Assembly: GCF_907164915.1 (NCBI RefSeq)
Contig: NC_061862.1
Span: forward strand, 82,673,718-82,737,717
Direction: 5' to 3'
Length of the DNA stretch: 64,000 nt
Source of the DNA: Impatiens glandulifera
Lineage: Eukaryota; Streptophyta; Magnoliopsida; Ericales; Balsaminaceae
Both the position numbers and the translations under genes were made by a program. Under the pieces are notes generated by a model. It did not search any database and was not told the DNA's origin. It saw only the letters and a program-made list of their open reading frames with translations. The stretch's first letter is position 1. Every line of letters starts with the position of its first letter. This document shows positions 44,147 to 55,255 of this stretch, in pieces.

Positions 44147-45677
44147 TGTGATCGATTTTTTAAAAAAAATTTTTTGATCGACTAGTTTGATAATTCTGGG
44201 ACGCTCTTTTTAAAAAAAAATTATTTTGACAACGTGAAGGGAATTGATTTTAATATTTGAAAATTGAAGTTTTAAAAATGAGGCTTTGTAGACAACTCTA
44301 TATCTTACCTTCCCGTCGAATCAGGGAGAGATTGAGAGTTTTTTAATGGGAAGTATGTCATAGGCCTTTTTTTTTACTTTTTTCAATAATAATTAACCTC
44401 AAGACTAGAGAGTCGCCACATAATTTCAAAAATTAGGAAACTAAGAGATGTGAGTTCGGCGATTGGTTACGTGTGGGAAAGAGTTTTTTAGACGGTATGT
44501 CCCACAACGCCCCTAAGGTCTCGACTAATTAATTTTGACTTTTTTTTAAGAACTTTAGTAAATTATTTAAAGGGTCTAAATTTTTTTTTTGGTTTTTTAA
44601 AAAAAATAAAAAAAAAGTCCTAAGTCTAAGCTTGGACTAGGTTCAATTTTAATTAGGGTTTCATTTTAAATTTTGTTTCTAACCTAGGATCAATCAAGCC
44701 ACAAACTCTTAACTAAGCAAAATAAAAAATGTCAAACAAACAAACCCTAAGACTAAAGAAAAAAGAAAATAAATAAAAAAAATAAAATAAAACAAATAAA
44801 TAAATGCAGCTATGTCCTCCATCCTTGGGTGCAGAAATCTTCGGTCTTTATGTGCACAAATGCAACATGAAGTGCTGGAAACGTCGGGAAAGTATCAGAT
44901 CTTTTCATGTGGAGAGGCTCCTTGGTCGGATGACACACAAATATGGTCATTGTGCCGTTTTGACCTAATCCTACTAACTAACACTTGGTGATTCAAATGG
45001 ATCCCAAATTGCAAAAAAATAAATAAATCCATCAAGGTTTTAAAATATATAAACACCTATATACATACAAAACCTAATCCTAACAATTATAAAATAAATA
45101 AATATAATTAAATAAAAAATAAAATAAAAGCAGATTGCTTCTTTGTTTTGGCTTTAAGTTTTATATTTTTATTTTTGAAATGGACAATTTAAGGGCCGGT
45201 TTTGGTTCTAAAGAAATTTTAGGTCAATGACCTTTATATACATTAAGTTTTTTTTTATTTAGATTACATATTTATAACAAGAAAAGTAAAAATCCTAAAC
45301 ACCTATCAAAATAGAAAGCTTAAAGAAACAATATATAGAATTAAAAAAAAAAAGCAAAAAAGATTCAAATTCAAATTCAAGAAAAAAAAAAAGACAAAAG
45401 AGCTTACAATGGGGCTGCTATTTTGATGTTAAGGGTGGTATTTAATCTAAGATTTCCTAAGAAAATCTTGTGACCAACTTAACAAGAGTGGTGTTTGCTT
45501 AGGATTTTCAAATAGGCAGCCTAGAGAGAGAAAGTGAAGGTCAAGGTGAAGAGAGCTCCTTTGCTAGGATGTTAAGAGGGATATTTATAGGCAAAGCTAT
45601 GAAATCCTGGGGCCCAAAGGCCCATTTAACAACACTTGACCGTTGGGAAAAAAACTATTTTAAACATTTGTAGCAAT
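44147..45677 (-). repeat. 5' LTR of the Ogre element, part 1 (distal R/U5 end)
   Basis: It matches 31,997-33,709 in order, from TGTGATCGATTTT to TAGCAAT. It lacks about 200 bp present in the sister and a 19-bp half of a palindrome just before the Copia insertion. It contains the LTR TATA box at 45,582-45,590 (minus). Confidence 0.93.
45673..45677. repeat. Target site duplication GCAAT, left copy
   Basis: It is paired with 59,950-59,954. The empty site survives once in the sister LTR at 33,705-33,709. Confidence 0.93.
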
Positions 45678-46952
45678 TGATAAGAAAAATTAAGTAAAGT
45701 TAATTTTTTAAACCGGCCATACATTACAAGTTTTGAATATTTATTCTAAATAATCAAAAAGGGAGAAATTGATAAGAAAAAATTAAGTAGAGTTAATTTT
45801 TGGAACCGGCTAGAAAAACTAAACAGTTGTTAACCTTCATGTGCAGGTGCACTTCAAAGAAACCAGTTCCAAGTGATCAAGTCAAAGATCAGAGGAACCG
45901 GTTTCTACTCTCTCAAGCGACCGGCCAGCAAAGACAAAAATTCACATACCAGTCGGATCATATTGCACAAGAGACAAAACCGGAAACTACAATCTTCAAG
46001 AGTGACGTAGTATGAAGAGATAGACGTGTCTCGATGGAATAAAAGAAGATCAGATCCGATCGGAAGCATGCGAGGAAAACAATGATGCTTTACTGATCCG
46101 AAGTTGACAACCGGAAGTGCATGCCCGACACGTGTTCAAATCTGAAAACCGATTACGTCATCCTACACTCAGAGTTGTCTGCATGATTGCCAAGTGTTAA
46201 GGAAGGTGAAACGTGCAAGCAACCTTCCTGCACCGGCGTGATAATGATCAACCAATCCAGAGGAGAGAGAAAAAGATGACCGTTGGGATCTCATCCACTA
46301 TAAAAGGAAGATGAAGCGTCCTCATTTAATGAGAATCATCAAGCAAGAAAGCTATTCAATACAAGTGAACAATAGTTACAAAAGTTTTAGAGAGATAAAA
46401 TCCTTCGAAAGATTCAAAACCGGTGTGTCATAAACCGGAAGCTTTCTGTGTGTGTTTGCGTTGTGTTATTGTATTACATCAAAGAGAGTTGGTGTAACTG
46501 GCGAGTAGCGAGTTGGGCTCGACCGGCAGTGTTGTTATAACTATAAAAGTTAGTAGAGATCCTTCTCATAACTTGAGAAGAAGGGGTGACGTAGGAGGGT
46601 TTGCTTCGAACATCCATAAAAAAATCCTGTCTCGTGTCTTCTCTTTCGTTTCATTACTTACTCAATTAACCTAACCTCAAACCAAATTAATCGTACTCCG
46701 TAAACCGGTCCACTCATATCTCTAAAACCGACTCCTTCTAAAACATCATCTAAGTCGCATACGTTGCTTCAGACTGAAACAGACATTTCCGCCCTTGAAC
46801 CCCGTTCAAGAGTTAGTGACAGTTTGTGTAGTGCTAAGAACGGTTTTAGTCTCTAACCGGACTATCACCAAAGAGTGTTGTGTGTTGTAAGCGGCCACCC
46901 TTCCAGAAACCGAAAACACCCCGGTCCTCCAAGGGCGTCCCCGATCCTAACA
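45678..46952 (+). repeat. 5' LTR of Copia element 2
   Basis: It runs from TGATAAGAAAAATTAAG to GATCCTAACA (1,275 bp). It starts with one full 92-bp unit of the PPT/LTR-start repeat plus the start of another. Relative to the 3' LTR it lacks about 48 bp after CATGTGCAGGTGCA (about 45,848). The frame at 45,800-46,015 is not a gene. Confidence 0.94.
46298..46306 (+). promoter_or_regulatory. TATA box of the 5' LTR, Copia element 2
   Basis: CTATAAAAG is conserved in the 3' LTR (59,296-59,304) and in element 1. Confidence 0.7.
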
Positions 46953-46954
46953 AG

Positions 46955-46966
46955 TGGTATCAGAGC
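46955..46966 (+). other. Primer binding site (initiator tRNA-Met) of Copia element 2
   Basis: TGGTATCAGAGC lies two bases after the LTR end. Confidence 0.93.
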
Positions 46967-46997
46967 GAGGTTCTTAGCACTCAAGCAACCGAAGAAG

Positions 46998-48843
46998 ATG
47001 GGAAGCATGACCCACAGCGACAAGCCACCAATGTTAAACAGCGAAGCGTTTAGCAGTTGGAAGAAACAGATGTATCTACATCTGATTACCCGAGATGATG
47101 AAATGAGCCGAGTACTAAAGGAGGGACCGATCAAGATCAACAAAGAGGCAGATCAATGGTCAAATGGAGATCGAAGACGGAGTAACCTGGACAACCATTG
47201 CATGAGGCACATCTACAAGGCTATAGATGATAACACCTTGAACAAAATATCAGACTGTGATAGTACAAAGGAAGCCTGGGAAACGATCATTCAGATCCAT
47301 GAGGGAAACGAAAAAAACAAAGGAGAACAAAATCTTGGTGGCTACACAAAATATGAAAACATCAGGATTAAACTGGGAAAACATGTAAGAATTCAACAAC
47401 TGGTTCACAAGTGTGGTCAACGAACTTCAAACACTCGGAAAGAAGTATGACAACCGAGAAGTCATCATCAAAGCCTTAAGATCACTGCCAAGCACTTGGG
47501 ATATCAAGACCATGGTGATGAGGGAATCAAGCACCCTCGGGTAGATGAAGTTGCATGATGTGTTCGAGGATCTAAAAGCCTACGAGTTCGAGATTAAGTC
47601 TCGGATTGAAGATGAAGCGTCCACATCAACCGCAACCAGAGCTTTGGTTACATCGGTGGAACCGGCGGTCCAAGTATCAACCGTTCCGGCTCCAGTCAAA
47701 AGCACTGATCAGATAACTGAAGATGTGATGGCGATGCTAGCTCAGAAATTTGGGAGATTCATGAAGAAGAGTCAGCCACCATCTAACAACGATTTTAATT
47801 ATAATTATGTAGACAAATCAAACAAAAGATGCTATAACTGTGACGGTTTTGGACATTTCAGGTCAGAATGCAGAAAACCATTGAGAGATGATAGAAAATC
47901 GGAAGGAAACTATCAAGGGAACAACTATCAAGGCAATCGGTACCAGGGAAACAACTACCAGGGAAACAACTACCGAAGAAATGATAACCAACGAAACGAC
48001 TACCGGAGAAACGATGATCAGCATACAGACGAAGGAAAGGAGATTCAGAACGCACTCATTGCATCCGACGGTGGAAGCGAGTGGGCGTACTCCGATAATG
48101 AAGACAGTGAAGAAAGAGTGACTTGTTTCATGGCAAACGACGAAGAGGTATTTGATTTCTCTTCTGACGAGTTTACCAAAGAAGATTTGATTTCTGCACT
48201 CAACGAAATGGTTGCTGAGTTCAGAAACATATCTGCGTACATACCGACTCCGGTAGAATCTAAAACCGTAAAGTCAAATAATGTATCTGTTAAAACATGT
48301 GAAACCGAAATGTATAAACCGGATGAACTATTCTCTAATAATGAGAAGACAGTTCAACCGGTAACTGAAACCGATGAACGAGCAATGTACGTCACGGCTG
48401 CGTGGGACAGATCACGTCAAGCCGTAAAACAAATGTGTAATTACAAAAGACACCCTAAATGTAGGTTTGGTATTGGTTACGAACCAAATAAACAAAATGA
48501 ATCAAAGCAACCTAATGGAATGAAACTCACGAAAGACAACCTTCCATTCATAAACTTTGTCAAGAGTTCAACAACCGAAAATGACTTAAAACCGGAAGAA
48601 AAACTTAAGTATGTAAGCCCTACTGAATCGGAAAACTGGCTTCATCCTGAGAGAAGGAAAGCCAACCGGAAACCAAATAAACCAAATAAAACTCGATCTC
48701 AAAGAAACTCATCACAACATAAGGCATTCTTGAGCAACAGTCAAGAAGTTAAGCCAAATATTATAAGAACAGATACCGGGAAAGTGATCCGACTTATTCA
48801 AGTCTGGATCCCAAAGGGACTAATCAACCATGGACCCAACTGA
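46998..48843 (+). pseudogene. gag: Broken gag of Copia element 2
   Basis: The start is the ATG at 46,998 (MGSMTHSDKPPMLNSEAF), 31 bases past the PBS. The gag domain matches element 1 (WKKQMYLHLI, KLHDVFEDLKAYEF), then the zinc knuckle CYNCDGFGHFRSEC, an NYQGN/RRND repeat (about 47,910-48,020), and a basic C-terminus ending WIPKGLINHGPN and UGA. Breaks: a local double frame slip near 47,325-47,345, a frameshift near 47,385 and TAG at 47,542-47,544 where element 1 has K. The asparagine-rich repeat after the knuckle is longer than in element 1. Confidence 0.9.
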
Positions 48844-51800
48844 ATGTGGGTACCAAAAATGTGTAAATAATTTTCTGTTGCAGATTAGAAGGAGCAACCG
48901 GTTAAAGAATTCGGAATGGTACCTGGATAGTGGATTCTCAAGACATATGACTGGAAACTAAGAGCTACTAACCGACATCAAGTATGAAACCGGAGCAATC
49001 ATAACTTTCGGTGACAACTCGAAAGGTAAAACCGTGGGCAAGGGTAAGATTGTCCATGGTAATCTATCCATACATAATGTACTACTGGTAGAAGAACTGC
49101 GGTTTAACTTGTTAAGTATAAGTCAAATGTGTGATGTGGGTTACAAAGTTGAATTTCATAAAAACGCATGCTTAGTTAAGAATCAGGATAATGATATTCT
49201 TTTAACCGGTAACCGAATGGGAAATATTTACAAAGTTAATTGGAAAACTGATTTTGAAAAACCTGTGTGTATGATAGCCGGAAATGATCCAAACTGGCTT
49301 TGGCATAAACGGTTAAACCATTTGAACTTCAAAACAATTAACTTCATATGCTCCAAGGAACTAGTTCACGGGTTTCCAAATGTTAAGTTTTCAAAAGATA
49401 AAGTATGTGTTGCATGTCAAATGGGCAAACAAGTAAAGTCATTTTTCAAAAGTAAAGGAAACTATCAATCTGAACGATGCTTAAAACTTTTACATATGGA
49501 TTTGTTTGGTCCGGTTAAAGTAACCAGTTTAGGAGGCATGCATTATACTATGGTAGTTATCGATGATTATTCTAAATTTACGTGGGTGACTTTTCTAGCT
49601 TCCAAAAACCAAGCAACTCCAAACCTGATCAAACTGATTTTGAGAATACAAAATGAAAAATCTATTCGAGTAAACAAAATCAGAAGTGATAGAGGAACTG
49701 AGTTTATAAACAGCAATTTAACAACTTTTCTTGATGATTCCGGTATTAGACACGAGTTGTCCAGTGCCAGAACTCCTCAACAAAACGGCCTGGCTGAGAG
49801 AAGAAATCGAACTCTCAAGGAAGCCGCAAGGTCAATGATAGCTGATTCGGGCATTGCTCAAAAGTTTTGGGCTGAAGCTATCAACACCGCATGCTACACA
49901 CAAAACCGATCTTTAGTAACTAAACGTTTTTCTAAAACTCCTTTTGAAATTTACTATGATCAAATTCCAAGTGTACGGTATTTTCGAATTTTTGGTAGCA
50001 AATGTTTTGTTCACAATAACGGCAAGAATTACTTGACCGCTTTTGATGCTAAATCCGATGAGGGAATAATGTTGGGATATTCAGCTGTGAGTAAAGCCTA
50101 CAGAATATACAATACTAGGACTTTAACAGTTGAAGAAACCGCACACGTTGTTTTCGATGAATCGGTTGAACGAAACACTGCATTACCCTTCGATCTTCAC
50201 AACAGAATGGAAAATTTCAATATCTATTCTGATGATGAAGACGAGGTTCCGTTTTTAGACGATTTGTCAAGGACCAAGCGGTTGATGCTGAAATTCAGCC
50301 TGATCAAGCTGCTTTACCGCAGAAAGTTGACTCTTCAGTTTCTACTGAAGAAATCGGTCGGTCTGACTCTGTTCAACCTACCGATCAGTCTAACCTTGAT
50401 CAGCCAACCGAAAGCTTGATAGACACGTCTCGGATAAACCTCAGAAGGAATAAAAATCATCCTCTTGAACTAGTAATAGGTAACATATCCTCACCCGTCC
50501 GAACTAGGTAACAGAATTTGGATCACTATGAAAACTCAGCTTTCATATCACAAATTGAGCCGAAAAAGGTGGATGAAGCATTGTCAGATCCCGATTGGAT
50601 CCTAGCAATGCAAGAGGAATTAAACGAGTTTGAGAGGAATAAAGTCTGGTACCTAGTTCCTAGACCGAAAAACAAACCGGTTATAGGAACACGATGGGTA
50701 TTCAGAAATAAACTCAATGAAGACGGTTTAGTTACGAGGAACAAAGCCCGGTTAGTGGCTCAAGGCTATAAACAGGAAGAAGGCATTGATTTTGAAGAAT
50801 CATTTGCCCCTGTAGCTAGACTTGAGGCCATTAGAATATTTTTAGCATATGCAGCTTTCAAAAATTTCAAAGTTTTTCAAATGGATGTTAAAAGTGCTTT
50901 TCTAAACGGTAAAGTAAATGAAGAGGTATATGTTAATCAACCTCCAGGTTTCAAAAATCCAGAACACGAAAATCATGTTTACCGGCTGAACAAAGCCCTT
51001 TATGGTTTGAAACAAGCTCCAAGAGCTTGGTACGATACATTGACACAATTTTTATTTGATCATAAATTCACAATAGGATCGGTAGACAAAACACTTTTCA
51101 AATTTGAAAGAAAGGAACAAATATTACTTGTTCAGATTTATGTCGATGATATTATATTCGGATCAACCGATCCAAAGTTATGTGATAAGTTTTCAAAGAT
51201 GATGACTGATAAATTTCAAATGAGCATGATGGGAGAATTGAGTTTCTTCCTAGGACTTCAGGTTAAGCAGATTGAAGTCGGAACCTTCATAAGCCAACCG
51301 AAGTATACGGCCGAACTGTTGAAGAAATTTGGAATGGATACATGCGCTGAAGCGGCTACGCCAATGAGTCTTTCTGTAAAACTGGACAAAGACGAGGATG
51401 GTCAAGCCGTTGACATCACAGCATATCGAGGAATGATCGGATCATTGTTATATCTAACAGCCAACCGACCTAACATTCTGTTTGCGGTTGGGGTATGCGG
51501 AAGATTCCAAGCAAATCCAAAGCAATCACATTATACTGCGGCCAAAAGAATCTTAAAATATCTGAAGGGAACACAAGAAGTGGGACTTTGGTATCCAAAA
51601 GACTCGAGTTTCAACCTTATAAGCTACTCAGATGATGATTACGCAGGATGTAAGATCGATAGAAAGAGCACAAGTGGAACCTGCCAGTTCTTAGGTGACC
51701 GGTTAGTCACCTGGAGCAGCAAGAAACAAACATCTGTTGCAACATCAACCGCAGAGGCAGAGTACATAGCAGCCGGAAGCTGCTGTGCACAACTTCTCTG

Positions 51801-52095
51801 GATCCAACAACAACTGAGGGACTTCGGGATAGAAGCCAAGGAATCTCCAATTTTCTGTGACAACACTAGTGCTATAGAGATTACATACAATCCGGTGTTG
51901 CACTCAAGAACAAAGCATATTGACATAAGACATCATTTCATCCGGGAGCACGTTCAGGAGAAACACATCCGGCTGGAATACGTCTCGACCGAGCAACAAG
52001 TAGCGGATATCTTCACAAAACCGCTACAGGAAGCTAAGTTTTCTCACTTTCGAAATATTTTGGGAATTACTAATGTTAATCAACTCATATCATGA
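48824..52095 (+). pseudogene. pol: Pol of Copia element 2, N-part broken, RT-RNase H open
   Basis: The frame opens +1 over the gag UGA. Protease DSGFSRHMTG at about 48,926-48,955 (F for the usual C) is followed by TAA 48,959-48,961. Integrase (WHKRLNH, CVACQMGKQ, HMDLFGP, RSDRGTEF, NGLAERRN) is open to a frameshift near 50,250. TAA at 50,509-50,511 separates it from a 525-residue open frame with RT ([31 protein letters not shown]) and RNase H ([21 protein letters not shown]), ending NQLIS. The RT-RNase H frame could still be translated if transcribed, but no complete polyprotein is possible. Confidence 0.92.
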
Positions 52096-52724
52096 TTATG
52101 CATGCATATTGATTACCTAAGTAACAATGAGAAACCGAGATATGTGTTCAGGGAGAAGCTCTCGCTTCTCAAACCATATTCAAATAGGTCGTTGATAATT
52201 CAAAAATGCTAACCGGGAGGAAGTCTCCGGTTATGCCCGATTACTTCATAACCTCAAATCACATGTATACTTACTATACGGTTGAAATAACCTGGTTGAA
52301 ATGGATATACTCAATCCAAAGATGAACAAATGTTGACATAACTCAACATTTCTTCACAATCGGAACAAAATATCCAACTAAAACCGGTCATGGAAAACCG
52401 CTTAGTACAAATGCATTCTGGTTCTGATGAAATGAACTTCTCCGGCTAACTTGGGATAACTAACTGAGTTTTCATGTATATTTTGAAAAATGAAGCCTAT
52501 AACAAATAAAAACAGTCTACCACAATCGAGATGACGACATGTGTCCATCATCAAGAGAGGGAGACTCACATCTTGTCAACAGATTTCTGTCATCATGAAT
52601 ATCTTGGTAATAATTAGTTTTTGCCTTGGAAATAAACATTATTTACTTCAACAAGTTAAAGCCTATTAAATAACTGATGACATCATCAAGCATGCTTAAC
52701 CTACTAATTTAGCCGAATCCCTGG
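52096..52724. other. Spacer between pol and accessory gene A
   Basis: No frame of interest is seen. It contains AACCGG-rich words (TTAAGTAACAATGAGAAACC onward) and leads to the TATA box of gene A. Confidence 0.6.
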
Positions 52725-52733
52725 CTATATAAA
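52725..52733 (+). promoter_or_regulatory. TATA box of accessory gene A, element 2
   Basis: CTATATAAA lies 87 nt before the ATG at 52,812, followed by an A/C-rich leader with ACTCTCTCAAGAAC next to the start. Confidence 0.6.
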
Positions 52734-52811
52734 CCACCCTTAAACCTTCACAAAACTTCACAAAATTACTATTCACAAAAACAGTCTTGAGCTTAAAACT
52801 CTCTCAAGAAC

Positions 52812-53549
52812 ATGAACTCCAACTCTCTAGCAAAGAAGATTCTATTGGCGGATTTCAACTCAATCTACCAATATGAAGATCATGAGGTCAAAGAAATGTT
52901 CTTAGCCGTTGAAAGAAGCGGGCTAAGAGGATTCCTCGAAAACAGATTCATTCTCGACTACCTAGTAGTCGAAGAATTCTTCCAGACCGCAAAGGAAGTG
53001 CATCGAGACATAATCGTTGCACAAGTTTACGGTCAGAAAATCCTATTCAGCGAGACGGATTTCGCTGAATACTGCGGTTTGCCCACTGAAGGGGTAACCG
53101 ACTTAACCTACTCTCCGGTGACCATGGAAGAAATGTGTCGTCGGTTCTCCAACTCTGACATCCCGGTTAGACCCTGGGGTGCTAAAAGCCAACTATCTCA
53201 CAAGTACCAGCTCCTTTATGAGATCCTGGGAAAGTCCATCTTGGGCAGAGAGAAAAGCTATTATTACACCCAAAGGCTTTTCGAGATGATGATTGCTGTA
53301 ACGGTTGGGACATCGGTCAACTGGTCTTGGATCATCTTTAGCAACCTGAAGAAGATGCTCATCTCCAACAATACCGGCTATGCTCCTCAGCTGGGCGGTT
53401 TTTGTGCAAGTCTGGACATTCACTCCGGACCCTTTGTAACCCTCCATCCAAAACATGTGCTCACTAAAGAGAGATTACAAGAGCTGATCGACCGGTGGGA
53501 AGCAGTTAAGGCAAAAAGAAATCAAGCGGCCGAATCATCTAACGCTTAG
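52812..53549 (+). CDS. Accessory gene A of Copia element 2, intact, unknown function
   Basis: This is a 245-residue open frame. The shared accessory domain covers residues 10-200: ADF (13-15), GLRGFLENRFI (38-48), LPTEG (90-94), GAKSQLSHKYQLL (123-135), SILGRE (142-147), NWS (170-172), FSNLKKM (176-182) and GYAPQ (189-193). A short charged tail ends it. It matches gene A of element 1 (3,325-4,086). No signal peptide, membrane segment or catalytic motif is visible. It resembles the uncharacterised 'putative plant transposon protein' domain; whether it is a structural, nucleic-acid-binding or env-like protein cannot be read from the sequence. It is the only accessory gene that is undamaged in element 2. 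Confidence 0.8.
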   Translation: MNSNSLAKKILLADFNSIYQYEDHEVKEMFLAVERSGLRGFLENRFILDYLVVEEFFQTAKEVHRDIIVAQVYGQKILFSETDFAEYCGLPTEGVTDLTYSPVTMEEMCRRFSNSDIPVRPWGAKSQLSHKYQLLYEILGKSILGREKSYYYTQRLFEMMIAVTVGTSVNWSWIIFSNLKKMLISNNTGYAPQLGGFCASLDIHSGPFVTLHPKHVLTKERLQELIDRWEAVKAKRNQAAESSNA

Positions 53550-53594
53550 CCTATCTTTCCTTCTGTCTCATTTCTTTTCTTTTCCAAAACCGGT

Positions 53595-53607
53595 AATTTT
53601 GTTGTAC
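53595..53607 (+). terminator. Possible 3'-end (polyadenylation) motif of gene A
   Basis: AATTTTGTTGTAC lies about 45 nt past the stop. CATTTTGTTGTAC follows gene B (54,775-54,787) and CATTTTGCTGTAC follows gene A of element 1 (3,290-3,302, minus). UGUA-containing far-upstream elements are typical of plant poly(A) sites. Confidence 0.4.
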
Positions 53608-53875
53608 TACCGGTTTGGTACCCCAATTAATGAAGCTTTTTTCCTTCCACTTTAATCTAAAATCTAAAATCATAAATTATCAAACATTTAATGCGTCGTA
53701 TCGAATCAAATCAAATCACTCTTGGAAACAGAAATCTTCATTTTCAAGAAGCATGCCTGAATCCGACTTGACTAGACATGCCTTTATTCTCTTGAAAACT
53801 TATAAGTCATTAATGACCAGACATAAACAGTCAGATTTTTCAAATATCCTCATTAAATGCATCCAACCGTTCAAG

Positions 53876-53885
53876 CTATAAAAGG
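53876..53885 (+). promoter_or_regulatory. TATA box of accessory gene B, element 2
   Basis: CTATAAAAGG lies 109 nt before the ATG at 53,985, with a TTCTCTCT-rich leader between. Confidence 0.65.
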
Positions 53886-53984
53886 GGACTCAATCTTCCA
53901 TCTTCAAAATACGTTTTCTTCACCCTTCTCTCTAAAGCTTGAAAGATTAGAAAATCCCTTCAACTTTTCTCACTCTTCCCCACA

Positions 53985-54745
53985 ATGTCTGCTGAACTTA
54001 GGAACACCCTCATCGTCGACTTCGAAGACGTAAAAGATAGTAGATATCATGAATGCATCTTCCAACCGATCATAGAATCGGGGCTTCAGGGATTCCTTAA
54101 AGGCTCAGACACTATCCTCGTAGAGGAAGTGTGCGAGTTTTTCAATAATGGACACATTCTAGATGATGGTAGCATTCGCACCATCATCGACGGTCAATTT
54201 CTTCGGATTACCGAAGATCAATTTGCAAACTTCTTTCACCTTCCAACCGAAGGCTTTTCTGACTTCCCAACGACATTCCTTCCGGCTAAGGAAGACTTCT
54301 TCCAGATCTTCTCTTCTTCCAACGTACCGATCAAGGACTTCGGGAAGAAAGAAAACTTGCCCCTTACTACCAAGTCTTGCATGATTTGGTTCAAAGGTCT
54401 ATCATGGGCCGAATGCCAAACCAGAACTACAACCAGGAGGCATTCGACATCATGATAGCCATCATCCGCAACTCGTCAATCAACTGGGCAACCTACCTCT
54501 TCAACAACCTGAAGTCGTTCATAACCGCTTCAAGGGGAAGGACCAGTTTCGCCCCTCAAATCAATCGATTTCTGATGGCTCAGCGCCGCTACCTTGAACC
54601 CGGTGTTCCGGTCGGACCGTCCAACACCATCACCATATCCATGCTGGACAGATGGATATCGATGATTGAGGAACGGACACCCGACAACACTGTGAACAAG
54701 TGGTTCGACGGAATGGTGGAAGGGGATTGGTTTAAAGAAAACTAA
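53985..54745 (+). pseudogene. Accessory gene B of Copia element 2, one frameshift
   Basis: From the ATG at 53,985 (MSAELRNTLIVDF) the frame gives VDF, GLQGFLKG, EVCEFF and FHLPTEGFSDF. A single shift near 54,345-54,365 moves the rest to another frame: YQVLHDLVQRSIMGR, INWATYLFNNLKSF, APQINRFL and a C-terminus ending GDWFKEN at 54,745. It matches gene B of element 1 (2,177-2,878) and keeps its place between A and C. Without the shift it would encode about 250 residues. Confidence 0.82.
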
Positions 54746-54774
54746 GTTATTTGTCTTTCTTTCCGGTTTTTGTT

Positions 54775-54787
54775 CATTTTGTTGTAC
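54775..54787 (+). terminator. Possible 3'-end motif of gene B
   Basis: CATTTTGTTGTAC is nearly identical to the motif after gene A. Confidence 0.4.
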
Positions 54788-55132
54788 GACCAAAACCGCT
54801 TGATGTTAACTTTCTATCATTTATAAAATCTCTAATTTTAAAGTCTCCGGTTTTCCTTCCATATCTTTCCTTCCGGCCTTTAAAATCTGATAAACACAAA
54901 ACCTCACGTTAAACGAAACTTCCGGTTAACAACGCTTCAAGTAAAACCGGAATCTCAAGCAAAACGAAAAGTTTGAAAAACTTACCGCCCACGGTTTTAC
55001 CTCCCAATATTTACCGCCCATTGGTTTTCTGCATTTACCGCCGAAAGTTACTGCAGTAACTTTTGGATGGAAAATTGGCGCCCAAAACACTATCAAGTGA
55101 CGGTTCATCTTCCAACCGTTAGGAACCGCCTT

Positions 55133-55141
55133 CTATATAAG
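55133..55141 (+). promoter_or_regulatory. TATA box of accessory gene C, element 2
   Basis: CTATATAAG lies 123 nt before the ATG at 55,256; the leader contains TTTCTCTCTCT. Confidence 0.62.
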
Positions 55142-55255
55142 TTCAAATCAGCCCATTCGTCACATGCGCTTTCTCTCTCTAAAATTTTCAGATCTTCAAA
55201 GGCATTCTAACTTCCGATCATCATCGTTCTTCATCTCTTCTTCTCAAAATCTACC

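Noticed and set aside
48855..48885. Intron-like GTAAATAA...TTGCAG between gag and pol of Copia element 2, with a similar TGTAAATATG...TTTGCAG in element 1
   Set aside because: The distance is only about 22-25 nt, far below plant intron size, and the +1 frame already connects gag and pol without splicing.
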